The notes under the pieces are model-generated. The model was given only the letters and a program-made list of their open reading frames with translations. It did no database searches and was not told the DNA's origin. Shown piece after piece: positions 50,400 through 62,149 of a DNA stretch of 64,000 nt. Source of the stretch: Pachypanchax playfairii (taxonomy: Eukaryota > Chordata > Actinopteri > Cyprinodontiformes > Aplocheilidae). Both the position numbers and the translations under genes were made by a program. Every line of letters begins with the position of its first letter. Position 1 is the stretch's first letter. The stretch covers positions 1,576,119 through 1,640,118 of the forward strand of contig SSNP01000085.1 of assembly GCA_006937955.1 (NCBI GenBank). Reading direction: 5' to 3'.

Positions 50400-51080
50400 G
50401 CTTTTCTGTGAAATCATTTTTTTGATTAATAGATCCGGCACTCATGAGATGGCCTCTGTGATATAGCCACACTTGATGGGGGTACCCTCCCAGCTCTAGG
50501 AGTCCCCTCCTCCCCTTATCCTCCCTTGCTTCCCCCCTTCCTGTCACCTCTTCCCCAGACAAGCAGAGAACAAGGAAAGAAACAGAGCTCACAGGGACTG
50601 TGGCGATGCTGCTCATTTCATAAGCTGCCTTTGACTCGTTTAAGCAGATGAAAGACAATTATAGTAATATCTGAAGCAGCGGCCCCCACAGCTGAAAAAC
50701 ATGGCAGCTTTTCTTTAGACAGAAGTTTGAGTGTGTTTTATATGACTTCATGCTGGCTGGAGCATGAAATGAAGCACAATAAGAGAAATTCTGTCACAGA
50801 TCTGTCTCAGGCTTAAGACTCAGGCCTGTTCTCAGAACTGTGGGTCACAGTCAGAGGGCTCGGCTGAATAATTGATCAATGGATGTGCAGCGAAAACAGA
50901 AACACAGCTTAGCACTATACTTCCCCTCACCCCTGTAATGTGCATCGAATCCCACAGATCCATCAGCTACATGCAAAGCTCTGCTGAGCTGAAAAAGGCC
51001 TCCAAGTTCATTTCAATTATTCAGCATCCCTCTAAGACGATAAATTATTGAGATAAAAGTATGTTCCATATACGGCCGTG
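50400..51080. promoter_or_regulatory. Candidate conserved non-coding block
   Basis: Complex, repeat-free text including tcatgagatggcctctgtga, cggctgaataattgatcaat, gaatcccacagatccatcag and tcaattattcagcatccctc. Several ATTA/ATTGAT cores. The 92-codon minus ORF (50380-50658) has no domain. Confidence 0.33.
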
Positions 51081-51294
51081 GATGGTGCCTTGCTGTACAT
51101 GCTGCCCACTTTTTGGGACGTATGCGAGTTCTTTGTGAGAAACTAGCAGGAAACATCGCAGACAATATGTTAAATAAGGTAAGGATAATTGTACTTGCTA
51201 ATTTGAGGAAAAATGAAATTAAAATACATGTTTGCCACAGAAAACACGTATTTTAAAACAGGAGGAAATCCCATGTTTAAGTTATTTAGCGGGT
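51081..51294. other. Non-coding spacer
   Basis: No feature recognised. Confidence 0.35.
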
Positions 51295-52680
51295 TTACTC
51301 ATAGCTAATAATCATTTCTACCGTACCTTGGCAAAGTTCTGGACTCATGAGTCTATGTTCTCTTTGGAACTGAGAGTGAAAGGTGTTTAGTTTTAGCCAC
51401 CATCTGCTGACAGCTTGCACAGCCAGTTTCAGTCCAATTCGCCCTCTCTGATGGTATGAATTGTGCCCAGGCCTCTGATGAAGAGTAGGGGTTGGCATTT
51501 CTTGGCTTGCAAGGAGGAGGAAACAGATGATACAATTAATTATCAATAGGTCCCTCAGTAAATCAAAGCCATTTTGGCAGCCCATCATAAAAAAAAAAAT
51601 TAAAAAAAAAAGATCCACTGAACTGCCTGAAAGTCTTTGCCATCTCTTCATTGCCCATTCTCAACAACTGCTCTCTGGCCGCCTGCCTTCAGTACAATCC
51701 ACAAGGTGTTTGAATAGATTGTTCAAATATTTTCACTGTTGATTCTTTCTCTCTTGTTTTTGAATACAGTGTAAAGCTGGGGGAAGGGGCGGGGGGGGTA
51801 CCACCTGACTGAGCGCATTCAGCTCTTCTTCACATCACCCCAGATATTAATGAGTTTTGGCTGTGTCCGAGGCAGGAAAGCAGGGAGGCTGATAGTAGCT
51901 CATTATTTTCCTGCCCATGTTGGTCTCTGTATTTCCTGTTTGTGGTGAGCTTCTTCTTTTCTTATTGAAAGGTAAACGTTTACCCAGCAGAAACAGGCCT
52001 TGACCATTAGGCACTGGGGAGCAATGATAATGGAAAGGGCCCACTGGAGTTCCGCCCCTCCACCCTCTTTAACAGAATCACTCACTCATGCACACTTTAG
52101 CATGAACCTTTTATTGGAATCCACAACTCTCTGGGGATAATTCCCCTGCCTAGGTTGAACTATTGGTTTGACCTGACATAGAAATGCCTGTTAAGTGGTG
52201 GTTTTACATACCTCATGGACAAGCTGAGAATTTTAAAACAGCTTATTGCAGAGTAACTTCCACCTTCTCAGTGAATTTGTTTTATTTTAACATACCTGCG
52301 CTTTTATTGTGAAGACGACCTTAACTTTTAATCTGAAAGCACCTGAGCCTTGTGTGTATATTTGTATCAGTGTCCCTCCTGTTGATTAAGACATTACAAG
52401 TGTAATGCTAACTGGTGAGCGTGTCACTGTGTTTTCATTAGTTCCCCCTCCCTGCTGTGCATGGAAAAAGCAAAGCGTGATAGTGAAGGAGTGTCTGCAG
52501 TCCTTTATCCCTATATTAGGAACCCCACCCCCCTTTACCCCAGGGCTAGCTCCCCAGGGTAAGAGAGGCTCATTAGCCTCTCTTTCCACAACCCAGCTGG
52601 GTCCAAGAGCCAGCAGGTCTACTGTATCCCCTCCACACCACACACTGAATTTCTGCTTTTTTATACACATTTTATATAAG
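51295..52680. promoter_or_regulatory. Cluster of candidate conserved non-coding elements
   Basis: Three complex sub-blocks (about 51.33-51.70, 51.80-52.20 and 52.38-52.65 kb) separated by runs (poly-A near 51590, poly-G near 51790). Examples are gatacaattaattatcaata, ccccagatattaatgagttt and taagagaggctcattagcct. ORFs up to 118 codons occur on both strands without domains. Confidence 0.3.
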
Positions 52681-52880
52681 AGTGCATCAACTTAATTTTG
52701 CAATATATAAAAAACATATTGTCAAATCATAGTGTGCAATATCATTATTGCAAAGGACTGCCTGGACGAATGTTAATGATGGCGGCAGAACCATAAAACA
52801 AACAGAGAAGGCTTTGAGTGTCGTGATGAAGAAAACTAGGAACAATGTGGGTTTATTGCAACTTGTTGTTCTCACAATAT

Positions 52881-53192
52881 TCAACTAGGAAAGCACTCAG
52901 AGAGCGCAGACCTCCGCCAAGTGGACATATTGTAGAAAGTACTATGTCTGAATCTTTAAAAAGATTCCTGGATCCAGACGGTAATCCAGATCACCCCCAA
53001 AATCTAATCAATTGTTTCTTGGGTCATTTCTGACTGTTACTGAAAATTTTATCAAAATCCATCCATTAGTTTTTGAGTTATCCTGCTAACAGACAGACAG
53101 ACAGACAGACTCTGAAAACTCTGAAAACATTACCTCCTTGGCAGAGGTAATTATATCACATGAGGATGTTTATCTAATATTGTGCATCCATA
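52881..53192 (+). mobile_element. MITE-like repeat family A, copy 4 (best preserved)
   Basis: Begins caactaggaaagcactcaga. The inverted ends gacctccgccaag (52909-52921) and ccttggcagaggtaa (53136-53150) are near-perfect complements. Internal words match copies 2 and 3, with an (ACAG)n stretch at 53091-53110. The shared sequence continues to about 53192 (atatcacatg...gtgcatccat), as in copy 3. Confidence 0.85.
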
Positions 53193-53599
53193 CATGTAGT
53201 TCAACCAGGGCATTTTTCTTACACCACTCTCAGGGTTTGGGGGTTTTGAGGACCTTGTTTACTTTTTTTACACTCTTTCTAGCTCTTCTCTGTTTTTCCT
53301 TCTTTTCTTTTTCAGCTATTTTCTTGTGCTCACTCCTTCAGGTGAGTCCTGGCTGGTTCTTACAGCCCCACCCACAGGAGGAGTCTGATGCACCAGCTAA
53401 TGGGTTACACCTTGTTGTAATTAAATCACCTAAATCCTTTCATTTGACATGTTCCAGGACAAGATGATTTCATCACGTCTGGTGATTAACTTGGCTAGTA
53501 GAAGTAAGATTCTGGGAGTTCTAAGATGTATTTTAAAGTGATGTGTCTTGGTTGATGTGTTACCTCAGTGTAGGACCCTGGGTCTACAACGACTGTAGA
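53193..53599. other. Non-coding DNA, no feature seen
   Basis: The 109-codon ORF at 53138-53467 starts inside the MITE and has no domain. The T/C-rich middle (53250-53340) might belong to family C. Confidence 0.35.
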
Positions 53600-53975
53600 T
53601 TACTGTGAGAACCCTCTGGATTGTAGACTGTGGCAGGTTAACTCCTGTGTGGCAAGAGGAATTCTTGGCTTTGCATCATAAATATAATACCATGACTTTA
53701 ATCAAACATTTGTTTACTCACCGTTTACTCTACGTCATCATCATCTACACCATTATCATGCCTGAGTTTTCTCAGAAACCACATCCATGTCAAAAACCCG
53801 AGCTCTTCATCAGTCATCAAGAACCTTCACAAAATCCTGTTTCCATGTCAGTGGTTCCTCTGACTCCAGTTCTTCAAATCCCCCGGTTTGTTTTTCCAGT
53901 TTGTATTTGTGGGATCAATAAACTTTTTACTTATTACAATCATTTGAGTACATTTACCTGGTCACTGTGACAACG
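53600..53975 (+). mobile_element. Interspersed repeat family C, copy 4 (3' part)
   Basis: Ends with ggatcaataaactttttact, cctggtcactgtgacaac, like the ataaa...gtgacac end of the 26-kb copy. The 121-codon ORF inside is base-composition noise. Confidence 0.45.
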
Positions 53976-53984
53976 CTAACACAG

Positions 53985-54250
53985 GAAGTGAAAACTGAAG
54001 CCAAAACAAATGCACACCCGGTGGCTGTTTCCAGTATAAATTTTAAGCCCCGCCCTTTTTATCTTGACAAATGGGATGTTTTCCTCACAAGTGTAATTAA
54101 AGACACATCTCAAGAATTTATTTCCAGATTATGATTTCTGTTTTACTTCATTCTTGCTTCACTGTTGTATTTTCAAAAAATGTATTTTTTTACACATTTT
54201 GTCATAATGTTGCTAAAAAAAACTACAACGTAGTCACTCCCATAAAAAGG
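53985..54250. repeat. Dispersed repeat family D, copy 1
   Basis: Contains gaagccaaaacaaatgcac, cccggtggctgtttccagta and ttttaagccccgccct. A diverged relative of this text is at 56.82-57.1 kb (aagcgccacctggtgggcag...gtttcaagtcctgctcc). Likely a decayed DNA element; ends not located. Confidence 0.4.
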
Positions 54251-54540
54251 ATGTAACTCCAACCATTTTACAAACACTGTATTGAAAAAGCTTTATGATA
54301 CACTACTTTTGGTCCCTTTCATTCTAACAACGAGCCGATCATGTCCAAACCCAGTTTAAAGTCAAAAGATTGTTAGAACTGATGAGCCTTTTCTGTGGGG
54401 GAGTTAGACGTTAGCTGCTGCTTATTATTTTGATATTAGATCAGTAAATTATTAGCTAAATGTGTTAATGTAAGAAGGATTTTAGATCTTATAGTTAGCA
54501 TGTTTATGTTGATGGATTCAGTGACTAGAAATACAAAAAA
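54251..54540. other. Non-coding DNA, no feature seen
   Basis: No ORF; possibly the remainder of repeat family D. Confidence 0.35.
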
Positions 54541-54760
54541 GTTAGATATTTAGGATCCAGACCGTCCTTCATCCAGAAGGTCTGAGTTCAGGCCCCTTTG
54601 ACAGCAGACATCCATCCTTTTGAAGTGTCCTTGGGAGAGTCTTCACCAGTCCCAGCTCCGTCTTTCTGTTGCTGACCCTGTACCTTGACCACTCAGAAGG
54701 GGGTAGGCTAGTGGATAGATGAACTCACCCACAGATGTGTGAATATCACAAAAACAACGT
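54541..54760 (+). mobile_element. Retroposon fragment (SINE/LINE-like)
   Basis: Words such as ggtctgagttcaggccc (degraded box-B-like), agtgtccttgggagagtctt and agtggatagatgaactcacc resemble the tail part of fish tRNA-derived/LINE-mobilised retroposons. Diverged; boundaries approximate. Confidence 0.4.
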
Positions 54761-54879
54761 GAAGATTACAAAAGAACAGTTATTTTATGTAAGGTCTTCA
54801 AAGATATGGGAAATACAGGTATTTCTTTTAAAGCTATGATAATGTTGGAGGGGATGGGGGGTGGATGAAGGGGGGCTTC

Positions 54880-55380
54880 TTCTGCTTAAATTACTGCCTT
54901 CCACTTTCCAAGGCTGTGAACAGCCTGTCTTCAAATTAAAGCTGCTAAGCGGGAGAGTCAAATTGGAATTCCGATTCTATTAAGAAGTCATGCCCAGCAG
55001 CAAAATAATGCCAAATGGGTCCAATGCAATGGGAAAAAAAGACCATTATAGAGCAAAAATATTAAAGCGGTGCTGATATATTTGCTGAAGATAAACTTAG
55101 CATAGGCCTCTCCCTGTGCTGCCTGGAAGAAGCCTGCAACAATGAAGACATCCCTTTTTGGAAACTGATTAAAAAGGCACATTGAGATCAAAGTCAAACA
55201 TCTTCCAAGTCCTGCAAATGTGAATGAAATCATTTAGTGCAAAAAAAAAAGGAATCACATACAGCGCAACACAATGCACAGAGTCGGTTTCAGCACTTTT
55301 ATAATTAATAAGACACTGCAGTGGAAAAATGCCGAGTTTTATTTAAGTGAGGAAGCTGCTATCCAGATATATTGTTGGTG
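54880..55380. promoter_or_regulatory. Strong candidate conserved non-coding element
   Basis: A long, repeat-free block of even composition with AT-rich factor cores but few homopolymers: tcttcaaattaaagctgcta, tattaagaagtcatgcccag, ctgaagataaacttagcata, tttttggaaactgattaaaa, gattaaaaaggcacattgag. The 81-codon minus ORF (54988-55233) has no domain. It has the texture of deeply conserved vertebrate enhancers. Confidence 0.4.
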
Positions 55381-56110
55381 TCATGAAACATTTTATTGCG
55401 CATTTAATGGAGACAAAGAGAAGTCATCACAATGAGTTACCACCTGGAAGGACGGTGCAAGAATCTGCACTTGTTTTCTTATTGGGCCTCATATATGCAG
55501 CTTTTATCTGTTGATTTCTCATTTAAAGCTGTTTGGCTCCTGACAGTTCATCGGGTTCTCATCTTGAAGCCAGAGATGAGCCATCATCAGACCACATCAG
55601 GCATGGAGAGACAATCACTGTTTGGCTTTTTTCCAGTCATGGTGTATTCTTCCCAAATGACAAGGCCGCTGACTACGCTCCGGTTGTGGGCGCGTTTGCC
55701 CACTTGGCTTTACGATGGATTTTCTTGGAGGTGCACAGACATAGACTGGGTGGAGGCAGACAAGGGGTCAGACACATCAGGGTCATTCATCTGAAACAGC
55801 AACTGAGCAGCGTATCACGCCAGCCCACCATGCTATCAGCCCACCCCATGCTGTGAGATATGCCTGAGGACTGTCATACTGTCCGCAAAGCAGCTCAGCA
55901 TCAGGACCCACAGATGGCTCATTCTGAGGAGAAACAGACTGAACTTTCATTTCCTTGTCAAACAGAGATGCTACACCATGGGCCCAGTTTATTGAGCCAC
56001 AGATGTGTTCAGTCGAGTAAAGAGCTTAAAAAGTGATGCAAATGGCATCACGAGGCCGATGGATGTGAAGCACCAAGCGACACGTGTAGGTGTTTCCCTC
56101 TTAAAGAGCT
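55381..56110. promoter_or_regulatory. Candidate conserved non-coding block
   Basis: Continues the previous block with higher GC: ctcatttaaagctgtttggc, caaatgacaaggccgctgac, atggcatcacgaggccgatg. Two overlapping ORFs of 107 and 120 codons (55432-55856) in different frames lack domains. They may be chance ORFs in constrained DNA. Confidence 0.33.
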
Positions 56111-58329
56111 TTCTGGTTAACAGTTATCACATGGTGGTAAAGAATAAATAAATAAAATAATAGCTGTGTTTAAAAACTTGCAGCTTTCACAGCATTTTAA
56201 TTCACTTGCATTGATCTTCAGAGTGTAGGAACTTTTGAAATTGTAACTGTTGTCCAAACAACCAAAGCGCACGGCAACGTTTCTCACAGATTTCATCAGA
56301 TAAGATTGACACGTTCAAGTGCTAATGTAATATTGCATCAGCTGTTTTTCGTTCAACTACGTGCGCCCTGCAAGTGTTTCACCCAATCGATGCTTTTTGT
56401 CAGGATGGTGCCTTTTGTTTTCCATTTCTGATCATCAGCTGAAGCAACAACAAAACCTTTGATCACATTTCTGTCAAAAACCAAAGGTTTACCAAAACTA
56501 ATACAGAAAAACTGCAAATGATAATTTTAGAAATATTTGAGTGCACAAGTATTATTTATGTCTGCGTTTATTTATTTACTAAATAGTCAAGCATTAAATA
56601 TATTAGTCTTAGCTGGTGTTAAGAAATATGTTCATACTTCTACCTCCAATGCCTGTAAATAATACATGTAACATAACAACAAATAGCCAGAAAATACCGA
56701 AATATTTCATTTATTTTATGTAATATTTGCTTAAACCAGGTCTGATAAATCATTTTATAAGCATATTTATTTGTAACTGAATCTCAAATCCAGTTTCAAC
56801 CATTGACATATATAATAACTAGACTCAGGAACGCAACACAGAAGTCGAAGATGAAGTAAAACAAGCGCCACCTGGTGGGCAGCTCCGATATGTTTCAAGT
56901 CCTGCTCCCTCCATGTAAACATATGATAAATGTTTGGTAAATGTTTTTTTTTATCGAAAATCGGTCAAACAAAGTCATTACATGAACAAAAATGTGACTT
57001 GTTTTTAATATCAAATCCTTTAAAATTCTAACTTTCCATTTACTTTTAACAGCTGCAAAAACACACTTTGGTTTTTATGTTTGTGAGGTTCTGCTATTCC
57101 CAACTAGCAAGAAGAAATTAAAATTCACGGTATATTTAAAATTTCTGACACCAAAATAAAAGCCAATCATGAGTATTCATGGATAACCTGCTCTTACAGT
57201 ACAGACATGTATTTATTTTAGTGCAAATGGGAAGAAGTTTGTCACTTCAGCAGCTAGATCAACAGTTTTGTTTTCAAGCATCACAGTTTTCAAGGATTTC
57301 TAGTATTTGAACTGTGTCATTCATGACAATAATGATTTTTCTATTTCCTTTTTTACAGTTTGCACTGAAGCAAAATAAGATTTCCTAAGAACCATTTGGC
57401 AGATAGTCAGGCTACTCTTTGCTTGTGAAGTCCTTTCATGTTAGATCATCTTTATTTTGGCTGTGCTCCACCAGTGTTCTCTTTAAACATGGTGCCGTGA
57501 GAGGACCATGATTTATTTGATTAGGCAAGGGGGGGGGGGATGGGGAGGGCATTGGCCCAGAGAAAAAAACAAAATACAAATTATAAAGCTATGTTGAAAG
57601 GAATGGGGAAATGATTGTATTGCATACGGGGATAATATAAATGTTTGTCTAAACTGTCGCTATTTTCTGCATTTTTATGTATGTAGATGTCTTTAATTTT
57701 TAAAATAAATCTAATCTCTGAGTTTTCAAGCCATCCTTTCAGACTAATGACTAATGGTTTCCTGATGTCAAGAATTTTTTCTGTTTCTGATGGATGAATA
57801 AAAAATTACCAACTAAATTTAAAAAAGTCAAAAACCAAACATATCTAAATCTCTAAATTATGTTGTTTTACAGCAGCGTCTTCAGCTTTACAATGGAAAA
57901 ACATCAGTTATGCCTCAAATATTTATAGGATTATTGGTTACAAACTTGTTAAATAGTATAAGTGCTGTATTTGCCTACAGTGGAAGTGGGAGTGTTTCCC
58001 ACTTGTTATTTAAAATTATAACAACCATCCTCTACTAACATGGAACACATTTATTTCTAAATTATCAGATCTTACGGTGATTTAAAAAACTCCAATAATG
58101 TTTTACGTCTGTGTTAAACACAAGTGGGCATATAACGTTCCATGAACTTCAATACAGTTTCAGCCCTTGTCAAATTTGTCGATGCTTTCAAATAGAACTC
58201 AACAGAATCATCGTTAAATTAGCAGCAATGTGTAACGATACGATTAAATCCCCAGATTCTTGTTAGTTTTATGGTAAATAAGAGCTACATCAACCTGAGC
58301 ACTAAATGCAACAATCTAATTTCCAAGCA
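56111..58329. other. Non-coding DNA with a second copy of repeat family D
   Basis: Mostly AT-rich. Positions 56815-57100 look like a diverged copy of the repeat at 53.99 kb. A G-run lies at about 57530-57540. No gene recognised. Confidence 0.35.
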
Positions 58330-58740
58330 GAGAGAGAGAGACAGCTTCTTACAGAGCTCTACTTTCAAAAGCCACCCATTACTTGTAGAATGACTTCTTT
58401 GTGTAGCTACCTGGGCTCCGAGTTTATTTTTACTCTCCCTATGTCCCTCCTCATTCTTTAGCAGCTTCAGGAGATGGCGTTAGTTTGGCTTCATCTCTGA
58501 CAAAAGATAAATGAGCTCTGGGTCTGTGGTGATCCACTATGGCTGCCAGGGGGTTCCAAAATAGCAAACTATTTTTCATATGGGGCGAAGTGATATGGAG
58601 TGCGATGCAGCAGGCGCTAACATTTACCATATTACAGTGCGCGGGAATACATTTCATTCTTAGTTTTTCTTTCTTTTTTTTTTTTTCTTTACTTTCAACT
58701 TTTTTGTTGGATGAGAGCTGTGGCAATTAAAATTGATCAA
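58330..58740. promoter_or_regulatory. Candidate conserved non-coding element
   Basis: Complex text around 58440-58670: caggagatggcgttagtttg, gtggtgatccactatggctg, tatggggcgaagtgatatgg, gcaggcgctaacatttacca. Opposed ORFs (58451-58726 minus, 58539-58730 plus) have no domain. Confidence 0.33.
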
Positions 58741-59399
58741 GTAGTATGTGCAGGGAGTGAGTTTATACCGGTTTAGTTACAGTTCGTGGTTTCGAACAAA
58801 GGAAACTCGAAAGAACAACAGCAGGTTTATACCTAGACATAAAGGATTGTTTTTAGTTTAAACTTTTTATTAGAAAAAGGTCATTTTCTCTGTGGTTTCA
58901 GCATTAATATAACATTTTTCTTCTTCAACACACGGAACGATATGTATTAATTAGGGTGGGTTTTGCAGAACAGTGCAGTTGCTTCGACAGAAACATAAAA
59001 TTGGTCATTAATCACCTTGTCACCATTAGGCAGGAAAAACATCGGTGATGTGTTTTCACTGGGAAAACGTCCCGTGTCAACAGGAGATTCAGCAGCGCTT
59101 GCCATCAGCTGCAAGAAACTTTTCCATTTAAATGAGCAGCTATGGAGCCTCTGAGGCTCTTTGAAGACACCCGCTTGGCACAAACAAGAACCGCAGACTC
59201 TCCTGTGTTTTTTAACAGCTGAAACATTGCTGACACCTGATGGGTGATCAAACACAAACCATCTCTCTCTGAATCTGCAGGCTCATCCTCACGCTCTGCT
59301 CTCTGCTGGTAATTCTGAAGGACCAAGCTATGGGGACCTTCCTCCACTCAATATTTACTAATGGCTTGGTCAGCTGACTGGATGCACAGGGCTTGTAAA
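58741..59399. other. Non-coding DNA, weakly complex
   Basis: The 102-codon and 80-codon minus ORFs (58947-59347) have no domain. The sequence may be part of the regulatory desert. Confidence 0.3.
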
Positions 59400-60200
59400 G
59401 GCAAAACTGTTTGCTGGTTTTACAGAATTTAAACTTTCACTACATTCCTGTCCAGAAGCCACCCATGATACCTCAGGTCCTTGCATAGATCCCCCTCTCC
59501 CCCACCCCCACTCCAACACGATAATCTGAAAGGCTGAATTGCTATAGCTAAATCACCTCTGGGTAGACACAAGCTGAGAGACCTCATGGGAACAAAGAGG
59601 GTTTGTGAGATGAACCCTTTGTAGTTCTCACAGAGGTCAAACTTATTTCTGCTAGTGGGAAGCAAATTTTCCTTCCTCATCCATGTCCTGATCCTTCTCC
59701 TTAATGATCTATCTTTGGCGTACACGTACCCGTTAGAGCTGCATTAGCATGAGCCTTACAGGAGCAGGCGATCAGATGGAGTCAGGCTGGCCACACTGGA
59801 GATGCGCTCTGTGAGGACCATTCCCTGTCACTGAGGTGAGATGATTTATGATTTATTTTCCAATAACTCCCAGCCTGCTTGGTGCTTTGGGTCCTCCTGT
59901 CAACAATCACTACCTTCCCTCCCACATCTCTACAAAAGAAAGAAGCTTCCACAGTCATTGTGTCCTCTGTTGCAACAAACTGGAAAGAGTTTCTTCAATT
60001 ATAGATGGAGCATATTTGTGCCAGAGTGTCTCATGTAATAGGAAGAAGAGAGGGGATGGTAGAAATTAGAAGCCATGAATGACAGGGCTTCAGTGTTGGT
60101 ATTAGTTGGAGGCTGGCAAGATCTGCACACCTGGGTCTCCAGACAGATGGTGAGGGTTGAGGGTTGCATAACAGTATCCTAAGCCTTATGTCTCCCCACT
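59400..60200. promoter_or_regulatory. Candidate conserved non-coding block
   Basis: GC-balanced text such as tcctgtccagaagccaccca, gaggacca ttccctgtcac-like words and ggagcaggcgatcagatgga. The ORFs (up to 98 codons) lack domains. No repeat match. Confidence 0.27.
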
Positions 60201-60389
60201 TTACAAAATATTTAGGAAGCCTAAAGTTTGCCTCTGAATGTGTTTTGTTAGTTAATCTTAAACCAGTGGTTTAGCGTGTTGCCTCTCTTCAGATCCGAAC
60301 ATTAGCCACAAGACAGGTGGTAACTGATTGGTTGTGTAAAGGTAAAGATCATGATTTGAATACACTCTTTGGTCTTATGCAGAACACAA
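60201..60389. other. Non-coding spacer
   Basis: No feature recognised. Confidence 0.35.
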
Positions 60390-60960
60390 CTGTTGTGATG
60401 TCAGAGATGCGTGAGAACCCAAATTTAGAAGACAGGCAAGAAAAATCCCCCAAATCCAGGTTTATTTATCAAAATAATTCAATAAAAACAAAAGTCCAGG
60501 CAAAGTCCTGGGTTCCCTAAAACAGTTCTTACTGTCAAATATTCTACAAACTAGTAAGAAGGGCTTCAGCATGAGAAAAAAAAAACAAACAAGCAAAACA
60601 AAACAATCAACAAAATTATGACAGGAAATGATTAGACAAAAAAGTCACACGTATGAAACCTTTGGAAAAGCTTTAAGAATCTAACTGAAAACGTCAGAAA
60701 CTGAGTAATAAACATATGAGACAGACTGATTACAGCCATGTGTGCAAGGCAGGAAGTAAACAGAGTTATGATCAGCAAAACTAAAAACAGGTGTGGTAGA
60801 AACACTGCAAACTAACAGAACTGAAGAAAAACAACTTCACAAGTGTACTGGATGTGTGCAAAGCAGACTAAAATATGAGTGATAACAGAGTACCAAACAT
60901 ACATTTAAATCCAAACTTTGACAATTAGTTGTAGAATTAACATTTGACTTGATTGTGTGT
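60390..60960 (-). mobile_element. Interspersed repeat family C, copy 5, minus strand
   Basis: Purine-rich plus strand (tgtgatgtcagagatgcgtg, aacccaaatttagaagacag, ccaggcaaagtcctgggttc, aaaacaggtgtggtagaaac). It shares acccaaat...gaagacagg and the acaggtgtg word with the 36-kb copy. Confidence 0.5.
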
Positions 60961-61003
60961 CTTTTTCCTGGAAGACAACATTCCCCTGGGAAATCTTGAT
61001 CAT

Positions 61004-61613
61004 TAGCTACGTTTACAAGCGCCAAATTTCCCCAATCTGATTAAAATCTTGGTCGATCTGAATTCCCAAATCCCTGTTTACACAGACACGAACTGAAATG
61101 ATCTGATCATGCCATGAGTACACATGCACCAAGCACTCAATCAGGTTAAATGAGTTGAGCATGCGCACAGCGAGTTGTCTTTCCATTGTAAGAAAAAAAG
61201 TAAACAAACTCCGTCCTTTCTGCTCCTCCTGTTCTCCTTAGGCTGAATACATATTACTACTGCTCCTCCGCCACAGGAGAGGAGAGCAGGATGGCAGGAT
61301 GACTGCACCAGCCGACCACTTCTGTTTACTTCCCGCTATGTTTTCTACTTGGGTCTGCGAAAGCGGAGAGACGTCACGCTGAAGTTGTACGCATGTGCAA
61401 AGGGCTCTTTTCACCCTTTCTTTCCGAATGGGTGTATACATGCACGTCTATTCGAATGAAGATCGGACAAAACCACCCCTCTCGATCGGAAGTAAATTTC
61501 ATTCTGATCAGGCTGCATTGGATCAAAACATTCTGATTGACATGTTTACATGACGTCTTTTTTTTCCGATTGGGCGTTTATTCCGATTAAATGTGCCCAT
61601 GTAAACGTAGCTA
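61004..61613. mobile_element. TIR DNA element (MITE) with TAGCTACGTTTACA ends
   Basis: The left end tagctacgtttaca and the right end tgtaaacgtagcta (61600-61613, allowing the cat/gta join) are perfect inverted repeats of about 14 bp. Diverged sub-terminal words for lcccRATctga-like motifs recur on both sides (ccaatctgattaaaatc left; ttattccgattaaatgtg right). The flanks are compatible with a TA target duplication. Length is about 610 bp with no transposase; the 67-codon minus ORF is incidental. The superfamily is not certain. Confidence 0.8.
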
Positions 61614-62149
61614 GTGTTAGTGATGTGGATGGTACTGGACCACTCCTCCTAACATGTCACAACTTTGGCACCACTTCGTGTCAACACCACCCTTAAGAAC
61701 TTTCCCTAAGTCCTGTTCAATCTGAATATTAACTCTACTATTGCCTAAAAATTCTATTCAAACATGGATAGACCTATCAGGGTCTCGTTGGAGTCTCAAA
61801 CACATACTAAGAATAAAGAGGGCTCCCTGTTATACATGATAGAGCAAGTTAAGTCCAAAATGTTTTTTTTAACAAGCACAAAACTTCAGTATTGAAGTTG
61901 ATGTGCCTTGACATTGGATCCCTGAGTGGAATGTGATGGCAGCGGTGCCAACATGTCAATGACATGGATCCCATGTGCACTGGCATGGCTCAGTTGTCCA
62001 GAATAGACTGGCCACACTGGCCTGATGCCTCAGCGACTGGTAAGGGTGCTGGAGAGCATCATTGGGTCACAGAAATGAGAAGGAACACTGAGAGTGTAAC
62101 AGCCTCACAATTGCCAATAAGACACTTCCTGTGTCATAGAAAATAACGA
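61614..62149. other. Non-coding DNA, possibly part of the Tc1 element to the right
   Basis: Text at 61925-62140 (gcggtgccaacatgtcaatg, atggcatgg-like words) may be an upstream extension of the Tc1-like copy, but I could not find its left terminal repeat. Confidence 0.35.
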
